Assembly: GCF_900128985.1 (NCBI RefSeq)
Contig: NZ_FQUC01000018.1
Span: forward strand, 1-64,000
Length of the DNA: 64,000 bases
Origin: Indolivaga macrotermitis
GTDB lineage: Bacteria > Bacteroidota > Bacteroidia > Bacteroidales > Dysgonomonadaceae
Direction: 5' to 3'
Part shown: positions 28,440-38,072 of the stretch, in pieces
How positions within the stretch are numbered: the stretch's first letter is position 1
Layout of the letters: each line of letters begins with the position of its first letter
Notes under the pieces: model-generated
What the model was told of the DNA's origin: nothing
Seen by the model: the letters and a program-made list of their open reading frames with translations, nothing else
The model's database searches: none
Translations under genes and position numbers: made by a program

Positions 28440-29417
28440 ATGAAAAATGTACTAGTAACAGGAGCTGATGGTTTTATCGGATCTCATCTGACAGAAATGC
28501 TTTTAGAACAAGGGTATAGAGTAAAAGCTTTGTCCTATTATAACTCTTTTAATGATTGGGGATGGCTGGAAGGAATTGTGCATCCTAATCTTGAAGTTCT
28601 GAGTGGGGATATTAGAGATCCTCATTATTGCAAGCATATAACGAAAGATGTTGATATTATCTTTCATCTGGCTGCCCTGATCGCTATACCTTATTCTTAT
28701 GTGGCACCTGACAGTTATGTTGATACCAATGTAAAAGGTACGTTAAATATATGCCAGGCTGCTAAAGAAAATAATGTTCAGCGTATTTTGGTAACATCTA
28801 CATCGGAAGTATATGGTACGGCACAGTACGTTCCTATTGATGAGAAACATCCAAAGCAGCCACAGTCGCCATATTCAGCCACTAAGATCGGAGCTGATGC
28901 TATGGCTTTGAGCTTTTATAATGCATTTGAACTTCCGGTTGTTATTGTTAGACCTTTTAATACTTATGGACCCCGACAATCGGCAAGAGCCATTATACCT
29001 ACAATAATTGCTCAGATAGCTTCAGGAATGAAGGAAATAAAACTGGGAGATTTGACCCCAACACGAGACTTTAATTTCGTAAAAGATACCTGTCGAGGGT
29101 TCATCGAATTGTTTAAGTGTGATGCAGCTATAGGGCAAGAAGTAAATATTGCTAGTAATTATGAGATTTCGATGAGGGATACTTTAGAACTCATTGCTAA
29201 GATAATGGAGTCTGATGTTAAGTTTATAGAAGATACGCAGCGCTTACGTCCCAAAAATTCGGAAGTATTTAGATTGTGGGGTGATAACTCTAAAATTAAG
29301 TCATTAACAGGATTTACACCTGAATATGATATTGAAAAAGGTCTAAGAGAAACAATTACTTGGTTTACTAAACCTGAGAATTTAAAGAAATATAAAGCTA
29401 ATATATACAATGTATAA
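28440..29417 (+). CDS. legB: LegB-type NDP-N-acetylglucosamine 4,6-dehydratase
   Basis: An SDR of 325 residues with VTGADGFIGSHL at the N-terminus and catalytic YSATK. The segments VTSTSEVYGTAQYVPIDE and RPFNTYGPRQSARAIIPT are characteristic of the LegB/Cj1319 group, which acts on GDP-GlcNAc in legionaminic acid synthesis. This is the first of seven consecutive pathway genes. It overlaps legC by 8 bases. The LegB call rests on the gene order as well as on the motifs. The nucleotide (GDP rather than UDP) is inferred from the PtmE-type gene below. Confidence 0.85.
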   Translation: MKNVLVTGADGFIGSHLTEMLLEQGYRVKALSYYNSFNDWGWLEGIVHPNLEVLSGDIRDPHYCKHITKDVDIIFHLAALIAIPYSYVAPDSYVDTNVKGTLNICQAAKENNVQRILVTSTSEVYGTAQYVPIDEKHPKQPQSPYSATKIGADAMALSFYNAFELPVVIVRPFNTYGPRQSARAIIPTIIAQIASGMKEIKLGDLTPTRDFNFVKDTCRGFIELFKCDAAIGQEVNIASNYEISMRDTLELIAKIMESDVKFIEDTQRLRPKNSEVFRLWGDNSKIKSLTGFTPEYDIEKGLRETITWFTKPENLKKYKANIYNV

Positions 29418-30552
29418 CGAGTTTGTTCAATTTGTTAGAACTATTTATAATAGCTCAGACTTTATACCACTTCATGCTCCGTACTTTGCCGGTAACGAAA
29501 AAAAGTATTTGGAGGAATGTATTGATACTACATTTGTATCAAGTGTAGGTGAATTTGTAGATCGATTCGAAGAAATAACGAAGTCATATACTGGATCGAC
29601 AAAAGCTGTTGTTTGTGTGAATGGCACCAATGCTCTTCATATGGCAATGGAGCTTGTTGGCGTAAAGCGAGATGATGAAATATTAACACAGGCATTGACA
29701 TTTATAGCTACAGCCAATGCAATTAGTTATATTCCTGCGCATCCTGTATTTCTGGATGTTGATAAAGATACCATGGGGTTATCACCCGTAGCTGTTGAAA
29801 ATTGGTTGAAAGAAAATGCCGAGATCAGGCATGGCGAAACTTTTAATAAAAAAACAGGACGCCGTATAAAAGCTTGTATCCCGATGCATACATTCGGATT
29901 TCCTGTGCATCTTGATGAATTGGTTGCAGTTTGTGAAAAGTACCATATTGAATTAATTGAAGATGCTGCCGAAAGTTTGGGTAGCTTTTATAGAGGCAGA
30001 CATACCGGTACTTTTGGAAAAGTAGGTGTTTTGAGCTATAACGGAAACAAAACAATTACAACTGGTGGCGGTGGAATGCTTTTGTTTCAGGATGAAAAAT
30101 TAGGAACTTATGCTAAGCATCTTACAACTCAAGCCAAAGTTCCTCATCGCTGGGAATTTGTGCATGATCATATTGGATATAATTACCGAATGCCAAATAT
30201 AAATGCGGCCTTGGGTTGTGCTCAGATGGAAAATTTGGGTATGATTCTCGAAAATAAGCGTAAAACAGCTCAAATGTATAAGGAATACTTCAGAGATAAT
30301 GAAAGTATAAAATTTTTTGAAGAACCGAAAACCAGCAAGTCCAATTATTGGTTGAATGTTGTCCTTTTGTCGGATAAAAATGCTCAAACTGCATTTTTGG
30401 AATACACGAATGACCATAATGTAATGACTCGACCTATTTGGGAATTGATGAATAGACTGGAGATGTTTAGAAATTGTCAAACAGATGATTTAACCAATAC
30501 AAAGTGGTTTGCAGATAGAGTTGTTAATATACCAAGCGGAGTAAGAGTGTGA
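29410..30552 (+). CDS. legC: LegC-type PLP aminotransferase
   Basis: A DegT/DnrJ/EryC1 aminotransferase of 380 residues. The PLP lysine is in LSYNGNKTITTGGGG, and substrate-loop motifs include EDAAESLGSFYRGRHTGTFG and YNYRMPNINAALG. It transfers an amino group to C4 of the 4-keto sugar made by LegB. The start overlaps the legB stop by 8 bases, and the stop overlaps the GTG start of the next gene (GTGA), which suggests translational coupling. Confidence 0.88.
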   Translation: MYNEFVQFVRTIYNSSDFIPLHAPYFAGNEKKYLEECIDTTFVSSVGEFVDRFEEITKSYTGSTKAVVCVNGTNALHMAMELVGVKRDDEILTQALTFIATANAISYIPAHPVFLDVDKDTMGLSPVAVENWLKENAEIRHGETFNKKTGRRIKACIPMHTFGFPVHLDELVAVCEKYHIELIEDAAESLGSFYRGRHTGTFGKVGVLSYNGNKTITTGGGGMLLFQDEKLGTYAKHLTTQAKVPHRWEFVHDHIGYNYRMPNINAALGCAQMENLGMILENKRKTAQMYKEYFRDNESIKFFEEPKTSKSNYWLNVVLLSDKNAQTAFLEYTNDHNVMTRPIWELMNRLEMFRNCQTDDLTNTKWFADRVVNIPSGVRV

Positions 30553-31175
30553 AAAAATTAATTCTTATTGGTGCTGGTGGACATTGTAAATCTGTAATTG
30601 ATGCAGCAGAAAGCGCAGGCTTTGAAATAATCGGGATTTTAGATGTTGTCGAAAAAGTAGGCGAAATAATTCTCGGATACCCTGTCATTGGTACTGATGA
30701 GATGATTCCGGAATTTGTTGACTCAGTTCTGTTTGTTATTTCTGTCGGTTTTATCTCGAACCCCGATGTCAGAATACGCTTACATCAAAAAGTGATAGAA
30801 GAGGGTGGACGGTTTGCTACAATAATCGCTTCTTCCGCTTATGTGTCTAAGCATTCCAATATCGGAGACGGAACTGTCGTTTTGCAGCACGCATGTGTCA
30901 ATGCAGAAGCTAATATTGGGTTTGGTTGCATAATCAATACTTTTGCCAATATAGATCATGAGGCCTCGATAGATAACTACAGCCACATATCAACAGGAGT
31001 TATGGTAAATGGTGCTTGTAAGATCGGAAAAGGAGTTTTTATAGGTAGCCAAAGCGTACTTTCGCAGGCAGTATCTATTGCTGATTATTCAATAATTAGT
31101 GCAGGTTCTTTTGTTAGGAAGAATATAGTATCGAGTGGTATATATGCTGGGAACCCTATTCGAAAAATTAAATAG
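30549..31175 (+). CDS. legH: LegH/PglD-type sugar N-acetyltransferase
   Basis: 208 residues. The N-terminal Rossmann-like PglD_N domain (LILIGAGGHCKSVIDAA) is followed by a left-handed beta-helix of hexapeptide repeats (about residues 90-200). The catalytic His is in NIDHEASIDNYSHIS, as in PglD and NeuD. It acetylates the C4 amine of the LegC product using acetyl-CoA. It starts with GTG at 30549, overlapping the legC stop. Confidence 0.87.
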   Translation: MKKLILIGAGGHCKSVIDAAESAGFEIIGILDVVEKVGEIILGYPVIGTDEMIPEFVDSVLFVISVGFISNPDVRIRLHQKVIEEGGRFATIIASSAYVSKHSNIGDGTVVLQHACVNAEANIGFGCIINTFANIDHEASIDNYSHISTGVMVNGACKIGKGVFIGSQSVLSQAVSIADYSIISAGSFVRKNIVSSGIYAGNPIRKIK

Positions 31176-31177
31176 AC

Positions 31178-32185
31178 ATGAGTAGAACAATTATAATAGC
31201 AGAAGCGGGAGTCAATCACAATGGCTCTATTGAACTTGCCAAAAAACTAGTAGATGCTGCGTCTGAAGCAGGTGTTGACTATGTTAAGTTTCAAACATTT
31301 AATGCTAAAAAATTAGCTTCGAAAAATAGTAAAAAAGCCGATTATCAAAATAAAAACACATCGGAAGGAGGCGATTCTCAGCAGGATATGCTCAGTAAAC
31401 TCGAATTGAGTAAGGAGAGTCATTACGAGTTAATCGAATATTGCAAAGAAAAAAAGGTTAAGTTTTTTTCGACTGCATTTGATTTGGATAGTATTGATTT
31501 TTTGAATCAGCTGAATTTAGATATCTGGAAAATTCCATCAGGAGAGATAACAAACTATCCGTATTTAAAACGTATTGCAACAACACGTAAGCCTATTATA
31601 CTGTCAACAGGCATGTGTGATATGTTGGATATCAGGAATGCTTTGAACGTTTTTATTTCGAATGGAGTTTCTAAAAATAATATAACTATACTGCATTGTA
31701 ATACGGAGTACCCTACACCTTATGGAGACGTAAATCTGAACGCAATGAATACTATTGGTCGTGAATTTGATGTTAAAATAGGTTATTCCGACCATACATT
31801 AGGAATAGAAGTGCCTATTGCAGCGGTTGCTTTAGGTGCAAAGATTATTGAAAAACATTTTACATTAGATCGTACAATGGAGGGGCCTGATCATAAGGCT
31901 TCGGTAGAACCTTCAGAATTGAAACAAATGGTTAATTCTATTCGTAATATTGAAGAAGCTTTAGGTTCTAGCGAAAAGGTTGCATCGGCTTCTGAATTAA
32001 AAAATATAGCAGTTGCCAGAAAGAGTATTGTTGCTTTGGCAAAGATAAAGAAAGGTGAAGTGTTCACCGAGGACAATCTTGCGGTTAAAAGGCCTGGAAA
32101 TGGAATATCTCCTATGAAATGGGAAGAGATTATAGGACGAAAAGCAATAAAGGATTTTGAAGAAGATGATTTGATTGAGATTTAA
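31178..32185 (+). CDS. legI: LegI/NeuB-type nonulosonate synthase
   Basis: 335 residues. The N-terminal NeuB barrel (IIIAEAGVNHNGSIELAK, then DYVKFQTF) is joined to a C-terminal SAF/antifreeze-like domain (about residues 275-335, KIKKGEVFTEDNLAVKRPG). It condenses phosphoenolpyruvate with the released 2,4-diacetamido-6-deoxymannose to form legionaminic acid. The neighbouring LegB/LegC/LegH genes make legionaminic acid more likely than plain sialic acid. Confidence 0.9.
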   Translation: MSRTIIIAEAGVNHNGSIELAKKLVDAASEAGVDYVKFQTFNAKKLASKNSKKADYQNKNTSEGGDSQQDMLSKLELSKESHYELIEYCKEKKVKFFSTAFDLDSIDFLNQLNLDIWKIPSGEITNYPYLKRIATTRKPIILSTGMCDMLDIRNALNVFISNGVSKNNITILHCNTEYPTPYGDVNLNAMNTIGREFDVKIGYSDHTLGIEVPIAAVALGAKIIEKHFTLDRTMEGPDHKASVEPSELKQMVNSIRNIEEALGSSEKVASASELKNIAVARKSIVALAKIKKGEVFTEDNLAVKRPGNGISPMKWEEIIGRKAIKDFEEDDLIEI

Positions 32186-32195
32186 TAAAAAATGC

Positions 32196-33356
32196 ATGCG
32201 AAAGATTTGTGTTATTACAGGAAGCCGTGCTGAATATGGAATTCTGAGTAATTTGATGAAACTGATAAAAGAGGATGCTTTGCTCGATTTGCAAATAATA
32301 GCGACTAATATGCATCTATCTCCTGAGTTTGGACTAACTTATCAGGAAATAGAAAAAGATGGCTTCTTTATAAATAAAAAGGTTCATATGATGGTTTCTT
32401 CAGATACCCCTAATGCTGTCTCTAAATCAATAGGGTTGGGTACAATTGGGTTTGCCGATGCATATGAAGATCTTCTACCTGATTTAATTCTGGTATTGGG
32501 CGATCGTTATGAAATACTGGCAGCAGTATCTGCTGCTTTATTATTTAAAATACCTGTGGCTCACCTGCATGGAGGAGAAATTACGGAGGGGGCATATGAT
32601 GATTCTATCAGACATGCGATAACTAAATTGAGTCATCTTCATTTTACATCAACGGAGGCTTACAGACGAAGAGTAATTCAATTAGGCGAAGCCCCCGGAA
32701 AAGTGTATAATGTAGGTGCATTGGGCGTGGAGAATATCACAAATACACTGATATTATCTAAAAAAGAACTTGAGCAAAGTTTGAATTTTAACTTAGGTGA
32801 TAAATCTTTATTAGTGACATATCATCCTGTTACATTGGAAAATAATACAGCTGAGCAACAATTTTTAGATTTATTATTCGTTCTCAATCAATATAAAGAT
32901 TATAAGATAGTATTTACGATGCCTAATTCGGATACTAATGGAAGAGTAATCATGAAACTTATTGATGATTTTGTTTCTAAGAATGAAGGCAGGGCTATTG
33001 CTTTCGCTTCGTTAGGTCGACAAAGATATTTTTCGGCACTAAATTATGTTTCTGCTGTTATTGGAAATTCGTCTAGTGGTATTATAGAGGTACCTAGTTT
33101 TGGTATTCCTACCCTAAATATTGGGGATAGGCAAAAAGGACGAATAGCTGCCCTCAGTGTTATTAATTGCGAGGCTTCGTTAAATGAGATAAATGAAGGC
33201 ATGCAAAAAGTATTGTCTGAGGAAACTAAGATGATGGCTAAAATAACGAAGAATCCTTATTTTCATAAGGAAACATCGTTTCAAATATTAGATATTCTGA
33301 AAAATTATCCTTTAACTAATATTATTCAAAAAACGTTTTACGATTTGCCATCATGA
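32196..33356 (+). CDS. legG: LegG/NeuC-type hydrolysing NDP-sugar 2-epimerase
   Basis: About 386 residues from MRKICVITGSRAEYG. It has the GT-B-like epimerase fold with LVLGDRYEILA, AHLHGGEITEGAYDDSIRHA, and the late IGNSSSGIIEVPSF nucleotide-binding segment. It inverts C2 and releases the free sugar from its nucleotide for LegI. The frame opens at a TTG at 32175 overlapping legI, but the ATG at 32196 gives the family start. The stop overlaps the ptmE start (ATGA). Confidence 0.88.
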   Translation: MRKICVITGSRAEYGILSNLMKLIKEDALLDLQIIATNMHLSPEFGLTYQEIEKDGFFINKKVHMMVSSDTPNAVSKSIGLGTIGFADAYEDLLPDLILVLGDRYEILAAVSAALLFKIPVAHLHGGEITEGAYDDSIRHAITKLSHLHFTSTEAYRRRVIQLGEAPGKVYNVGALGVENITNTLILSKKELEQSLNFNLGDKSLLVTYHPVTLENNTAEQQFLDLLFVLNQYKDYKIVFTMPNSDTNGRVIMKLIDDFVSKNEGRAIAFASLGRQRYFSALNYVSAVIGNSSSGIIEVPSFGIPTLNIGDRQKGRIAALSVINCEASLNEINEGMQKVLSEETKMMAKITKNPYFHKETSFQILDILKNYPLTNIIQKTFYDLPS

Positions 33357-34396
33357 TAGATCAAGATAAATTTATTATTAAGAATACAGCCTCTTTACTA
33401 GATGCTCTTGTAGCTCTAAACAAACTTTCGAATGATGTACTTACTCTCTTTGTGGTAAATGAGGAAGGTGTACTTCTTGGTACATTAACAGATGGAGATG
33501 TTAGGCGTAGATTAATAGATGGATACACGCTTGAATCGGGTGTGTTGGAAGTAATGAATTCCCATTACCACTACATAAGTGAAGGGCAGATTGATGTTCC
33601 TTACCTTAAAATGCTGAAAAATAAAGGAATTGTGCTGATCCCTGTATTGGATGATACTAATAAAATCCAAAGAATATTAAACCTGAAAAATAAAAAATCA
33701 ATACTACCTATTGATGTAGTCTTAATGGCTGGAGGAAAGGGGGAAAGATTAAGGCCTCTGACTGAAAAAATACCTAAACCTCTTTTGAAAGTCGGAGATA
33801 AGTCTATTATTGATCATAATATTGACCGATTGATAGACTATGGGGTTGATAATATTAATGTTACGGTTAACTATCTTAAAGAGCAGTTAATTGAGCATTT
33901 TAGAAACCCACTACCAAATGGAGTGAAGGTCAATTGTGTGTCGGAACCATGTTTTTTGGGAACGATGGGGTCTATAAAATTTGTAAGTCATTTTGCTTCT
34001 GATTATATATTAGTGATGAATTCTGATTTATTTACTAATATCAATTACGAGGAATTATTTCTCCACTTTTTAGAGCATAATGCAGATATGTCGGTTGTTG
34101 CTGTTCCCTATACAATTTCTATTCCTTATGGAATCTTTGACTTAGAGGGGAGGAATATAAAAGGAGTGCAGGAAAAACCCATCCTCAATTATTATGCAAA
34201 TGCTGGAATTTATTTGTTTAAGAAGAAGTTTTTAGATTTGATTCCGGATAGTGAATTTTTTAATGCGACAGATCTTATTGACTCTATGATTGAGAATAAA
34301 TGTAAGGTTGTAAGATTTCCGTTAACAGGCTATTGGATAGATATAGGTAAGCATGAAGAGTATAAGAAAGCTCAAGAACTAATTAAACACTTGTGA
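33353..34396 (+). CDS. ptmE: PtmE-type nucleotidyltransferase with CBS domains
   Basis: 347 residues. A CBS pair fills the first 115 residues (FVVNEEGVLLGTLTDGDVRRR). A sugar-phosphate nucleotidyltransferase domain follows, with VVLMAGGKGERLRPLTEK as the pyrophosphorylase signature, KPLLKVGDKSIIDH, and VMNSDLFTNINYEE as the metal site. In Campylobacter the homologue PtmE makes GDP-glucosamine, which directs this pathway to GDP-linked intermediates. This gene is thus the marker of the legionaminic rather than the UDP-based route. The next gene's ATG overlaps its TGA. Confidence 0.85.
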   Translation: MIDQDKFIIKNTASLLDALVALNKLSNDVLTLFVVNEEGVLLGTLTDGDVRRRLIDGYTLESGVLEVMNSHYHYISEGQIDVPYLKMLKNKGIVLIPVLDDTNKIQRILNLKNKKSILPIDVVLMAGGKGERLRPLTEKIPKPLLKVGDKSIIDHNIDRLIDYGVDNINVTVNYLKEQLIEHFRNPLPNGVKVNCVSEPCFLGTMGSIKFVSHFASDYILVMNSDLFTNINYEELFLHFLEHNADMSVVAVPYTISIPYGIFDLEGRNIKGVQEKPILNYYANAGIYLFKKKFLDLIPDSEFFNATDLIDSMIENKCKVVRFPLTGYWIDIGKHEEYKKAQELIKHL

Positions 34397-35091
34397 TGGA
34401 AAAGAGAAATAAAACATTAGTTGTTATACCAGCTCGTGGAGGAAGTAAAGGTATTCCATATAAAAATATAAAAAAATTAGGAGGCAAGCCATTGATCTAT
34501 TATTCAATAGGTGTTGCAAGGCTCTTGTTTTCAGATGATGATATTTGTGTTTCAACAGATGATACTAAGATTATTAGTGCTGTGGAAAACTATGGATTGC
34601 CTGTTCCGTTTGTTCGGCCAGATATTCTCGCTACAGATACCGCTACAACACAAGATGTTCTTTTGCATGCTGTAGATTTCTATAGATCGAAGGGAAAGGA
34701 ATATGATAGAATATTGTTATTGCAGCCCACATCTCCTTTAAGAACCGAAGAAGATATAAAGAGTGCAATGTCGTTATATGATGATAGTATTGATATGGTT
34801 GTTTCAGTAAAGGAATCTCATGCCGCAGTTGTATTATGTGAAGACAATGACGAGGGTTTTCTTGAGTCGATCTTTAACAAAGGGACATTACGTAGGCAGG
34901 AAATCAAAAAATATTATGAATATAATGGGTCTATATATCTAATAAATGTAGAATCATTGTTAACAAAAGGATTGAGTTCTTTCGATAAAAAAAGAAAATA
35001 TGTCATGCCTACAGAACGTTCGATCGATATTGATACTTTATTTGATTGGTTTACTGTGGAATATATTTTACATCAAAAAAATGAAGTTTAA
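34396..35091 (+). CDS. legF: LegF/NeuA-type CMP-nonulosonate cytidylyltransferase
   Basis: About 231 residues. It has the NeuA signature VVIPARGGSKGIPYKNIK, then LLQPTSPLRTEEDI, and the C-terminal RSIDIDTLFDWFTVEY with the metal-binding Asp pair. It activates legionaminic acid as CMP-Leg. The frame opens at a GTG at 34393, but the ATG at 34396 overlapping the previous TGA is preferred. It is the last of the seven pathway genes and is followed by a 126-base gap. Confidence 0.9.
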   Translation: MEKRNKTLVVIPARGGSKGIPYKNIKKLGGKPLIYYSIGVARLLFSDDDICVSTDDTKIISAVENYGLPVPFVRPDILATDTATTQDVLLHAVDFYRSKGKEYDRILLLQPTSPLRTEEDIKSAMSLYDDSIDMVVSVKESHAAVVLCEDNDEGFLESIFNKGTLRRQEIKKYYEYNGSIYLINVESLLTKGLSSFDKKRKYVMPTERSIDIDTLFDWFTVEYILHQKNEV

Positions 35092-35217
35092 TTAATACTC
35101 CTAATTGTATTTAGGTAGCAGTATGTTTTTGACCATATTTTTATTTTAGAACGACATGTAGGTAAATTTCAGGAATTTATATAGTTCATTTATGTATAAT
35201 TATTTAATTCGTATAGA

Positions 35218-36834
35218 ATGCTGCAAAAGGTTATAAATCTGATTTCTCCATTACTATTTAAGATTCGTTATAGTAGTAAGAAGAATCCATTTAAAATTTT
35301 ATCTGAAATTTTGGGTAAAAATTCTGATTATCAGAAAAATACTAAGGGGTTAATATTGATTGCTCCTTTGAGGGTTTCACCTACATCAAACTTGTTTGAA
35401 GCTCTTATTGGTAAATATTTTCAGATAAAAGGATATACTGTTAAATCTTTTATGTGTAATCAGCTAGTTATAAAATGTGAGAATATTCAGGAAACCCGAA
35501 ATAAGTATTTGACCTGTGCTCTTTGTCTAAAAGAACAGCGTAAATTTGAAAGCTTTTTAGGTATAGAAAGTATAAAAGCTACAGATTATGTATCAAGTGA
35601 GGAAAGAAAAAAAATACGAGCAATTATAAATGAAAAAGAGTTTGTTACTGATGACGATTTTGTGTTTGACGGGGTCAACCTAAAAGAATATATTATATCA
35701 GCTTATATGAGGTATAGACTTAGAAGTGAGGTACCATCATATTCTGAGCCTCTGTTTAAGCAGTTTGCATATACTTCTTTTTTATTTGCCAGAGCGACTA
35801 CTAATATAATAAAATTGTATAAAATAGATAGATTGATTATCTCTCATGGAATATACGGTACTTGGGGGACTGTGTTAGAAGTCTTCAAAAAACATAAAAT
35901 ACCTTCTCTTGTTTGGGGAAGAGGATATATTGGGCAAGGTAACTTAATATTTGGACATAATATGTCTTATGCAGAAGAATTTGTTAAAGAGACAGCTGAG
36001 GTTTATTCGGACATAGTGTTAGATGGTGAGAAAATTAATATAGTAAATGATTATTTTACTAGAAAATCAGATCCAAATAGCGGTGTCGATTATGTAAATT
36101 ATTATAAAGGTCTTTCTCCCGGAGAATTTGATGTTAAAGCCTTCTTTGATAATATTACTCAATACACGAAAAAATACGGAATGTTTACTAATATACCTTG
36201 GGATGGGCAAATGCTAAATAAGACAGAAGCCTTTCCTTCTGTACGTTCTTATGTAAGAAGCACTATCAAGTGGTTTAGTGAAAATCCGGATTGTGCATTA
36301 ATAATAAGGGCTCATCCTGCAGAAAAATCTAGAAAAACAGCTAAGTCGACGGAAACTTTTGAGGAACTTTTATTTAACGAATATAGTATTTTACCTCCTA
36401 ATGTTTTCTTTTTAAAACCAGATAACCCAATCACAAGCTATGAGGTTGCAAAACTTATTGATGCTGTTACTATTTATGGTTCTACGATGGGATTAGAGTT
36501 AGCTCTGAAAAAATTGCCTATAATTCAGACTGGTAAAAACAATGTTTCTTACAAAGGAATTGTATTTGATGCCAAGAATGAATCTGATTACTATGAGTTA
36601 CTTGATAGAGTGAGGGTCTCCAATCTTCAGGTTTCAGAAGATATGTATAACAATGCTTTAAAATATGGTTACTACTGGATAAAACAACGACATATAGAGG
36701 ATTCCTCAGTTAATCTGAAGCAATTACTCTTCCAAAGTTTTAATTTTTCAAATTCGGAGGAACTTATAAAGGACCAAACTCTAGAATTTGTTTATAACAA
36801 GATTATATCGAATAGTAAAGTGATAAAAAAATGA
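35218..36834 (+). CDS. Capsule-synthesis-type protein, candidate nonulosonate transferase
   Basis: 538 residues with no membrane segment beyond a possible N-terminal amphipathic stretch. The second half has two motifs recalling CMP-sugar-dependent GT-B transferases: IIRAHPAEKSRK (an HP motif, about residue 363) and YGSTMGLELALKKLPII (an S-T motif, about residue 425). The spacing is as in Kps-type and bacterial sialyltransferase families. It lies directly after legF, so a role in adding legionaminic acid is a reasonable inference. It is not proven, and the family is otherwise annotated only as capsule biosynthesis protein. It overlaps the next gene by 4 bases. Confidence 0.65.
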   Translation: MLQKVINLISPLLFKIRYSSKKNPFKILSEILGKNSDYQKNTKGLILIAPLRVSPTSNLFEALIGKYFQIKGYTVKSFMCNQLVIKCENIQETRNKYLTCALCLKEQRKFESFLGIESIKATDYVSSEERKKIRAIINEKEFVTDDDFVFDGVNLKEYIISAYMRYRLRSEVPSYSEPLFKQFAYTSFLFARATTNIIKLYKIDRLIISHGIYGTWGTVLEVFKKHKIPSLVWGRGYIGQGNLIFGHNMSYAEEFVKETAEVYSDIVLDGEKINIVNDYFTRKSDPNSGVDYVNYYKGLSPGEFDVKAFFDNITQYTKKYGMFTNIPWDGQMLNKTEAFPSVRSYVRSTIKWFSENPDCALIIRAHPAEKSRKTAKSTETFEELLFNEYSILPPNVFFLKPDNPITSYEVAKLIDAVTIYGSTMGLELALKKLPIIQTGKNNVSYKGIVFDAKNESDYYELLDRVRVSNLQVSEDMYNNALKYGYYWIKQRHIEDSSVNLKQLLFQSFNFSNSEELIKDQTLEFVYNKIISNSKVIKK

Positions 36835-38072
36835 AATATACTTTAATTAATTGCTACTCAGACAACAACAAAGGAGATCTAGGGATCATTTTATCCACAA
36901 TAGATTTTTTGAAGGAAACAGATAAGAATGCTGAGATTATTGGTGTGTCAACATACAATAAGTCAGATCCTTATTTTGAAACAGAACATGAAATTTTAAA
37001 AACTAATATTCCGATGTTTCCAGCTATATTTGGAGAATTGAATATCGGGTCTTCGAAAAATGCTGTTTTGAAGATGCTAAGGTTTGCTTTCGATACTTTG
37101 AGAATTCTATTACTGATGATTTTGCCTCAAAGAATAGGGCTAAGTATTTTGTTTAGTAAAGCCGAAAAGAGGTCTATTGATGAAATTAAATCGTCAGACT
37201 ATGTAGTCAGTAAAGGAGGAAGTTTTTTATGTAATGAAAAGGATCTGAGATCCAAAATAGCATTGATTAGATTTCTTTATATATTTTTTCTATGTATAAA
37301 GATGAAGAAAAAAGTGGTTATATTATGTCAATCATTAGGGCCTGTTTATGGGAAATTTAGTAGATATTTGTTAAATAAGATATTGGTTAGATGTGATGCT
37401 GTTGTTCTTAGGGAAGATTTTTGTATTAAGAAATATAATTATTTGACTCTACCCAAAGAGAGAGTTTATTATTTAAATGATATTGCTTTTTTCTTTGAAC
37501 CAACTCCTTTTAATTGCTCCTTTCTTTTATCTGATAGATTCAGAGTAGGAATGACCGTGAAACATGTTTCTGCAGATAAGGATTTCAAATTCCAGCAGAT
37601 GATGCTGAATTCTATAATGTATTGTATAGATGCTTATAACTGTGATATATTTATATTTCCTCATGTAACTATTGATAATGATTTACATGCAGCTTATGAA
37701 ATATATAATAAATTACCAGATAAATATAAGCCCTTTGTTACAGTTTTTAGTGATAATTATGAAGGAGGTGAATTGAAATATATGTATAAACAGATGGATA
37801 TGTTTATAGGAACTCGGCTTCATTCTACAATATTTGCTATGGGGGTTTATGTTCCTTGTGTTTGTATATCATATCATGGAACCAAATCACAAGGTATTTT
37901 TAATAATTTAGATAGTTTAAAGTATGTTGTTGAAGAATATGATGATGTTGTATTAAATATGACAATAGACTTACTTTATAAAAATAGAGATGAACAACGT
38001 AAAGTATTGGAAACTAGCTTGATGTTGCAAAAACAACTTTTTGAAGTCACATTTAAGGAAGTGTTTAGGTAA
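36831..38072 (+). CDS. Polysaccharide pyruvyltransferase family protein
   Basis: 413 residues of the CsaB/WcaK/AmsJ type. Family features are the early NCYSDNNKGDLGIILS, the middle YVVSKGGSFLCNEKDLR, VILCQSLGPVYGKFS and the C-terminal MFIGTRLHSTIFAMGVYVP with the GTRLH nucleotide-site motif. Members add pyruvate ketals to sugars, but some have other transferase roles. The start overlaps the previous stop (ATGA) and the stop overlaps the wzx start (TAATG). Confidence 0.82.
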   Translation: MKYTLINCYSDNNKGDLGIILSTIDFLKETDKNAEIIGVSTYNKSDPYFETEHEILKTNIPMFPAIFGELNIGSSKNAVLKMLRFAFDTLRILLLMILPQRIGLSILFSKAEKRSIDEIKSSDYVVSKGGSFLCNEKDLRSKIALIRFLYIFFLCIKMKKKVVILCQSLGPVYGKFSRYLLNKILVRCDAVVLREDFCIKKYNYLTLPKERVYYLNDIAFFFEPTPFNCSFLLSDRFRVGMTVKHVSADKDFKFQQMMLNSIMYCIDAYNCDIFIFPHVTIDNDLHAAYEIYNKLPDKYKPFVTVFSDNYEGGELKYMYKQMDMFIGTRLHSTIFAMGVYVPCVCISYHGTKSQGIFNNLDSLKYVVEEYDDVVLNMTIDLLYKNRDEQRKVLETSLMLQKQLFEVTFKEVFR

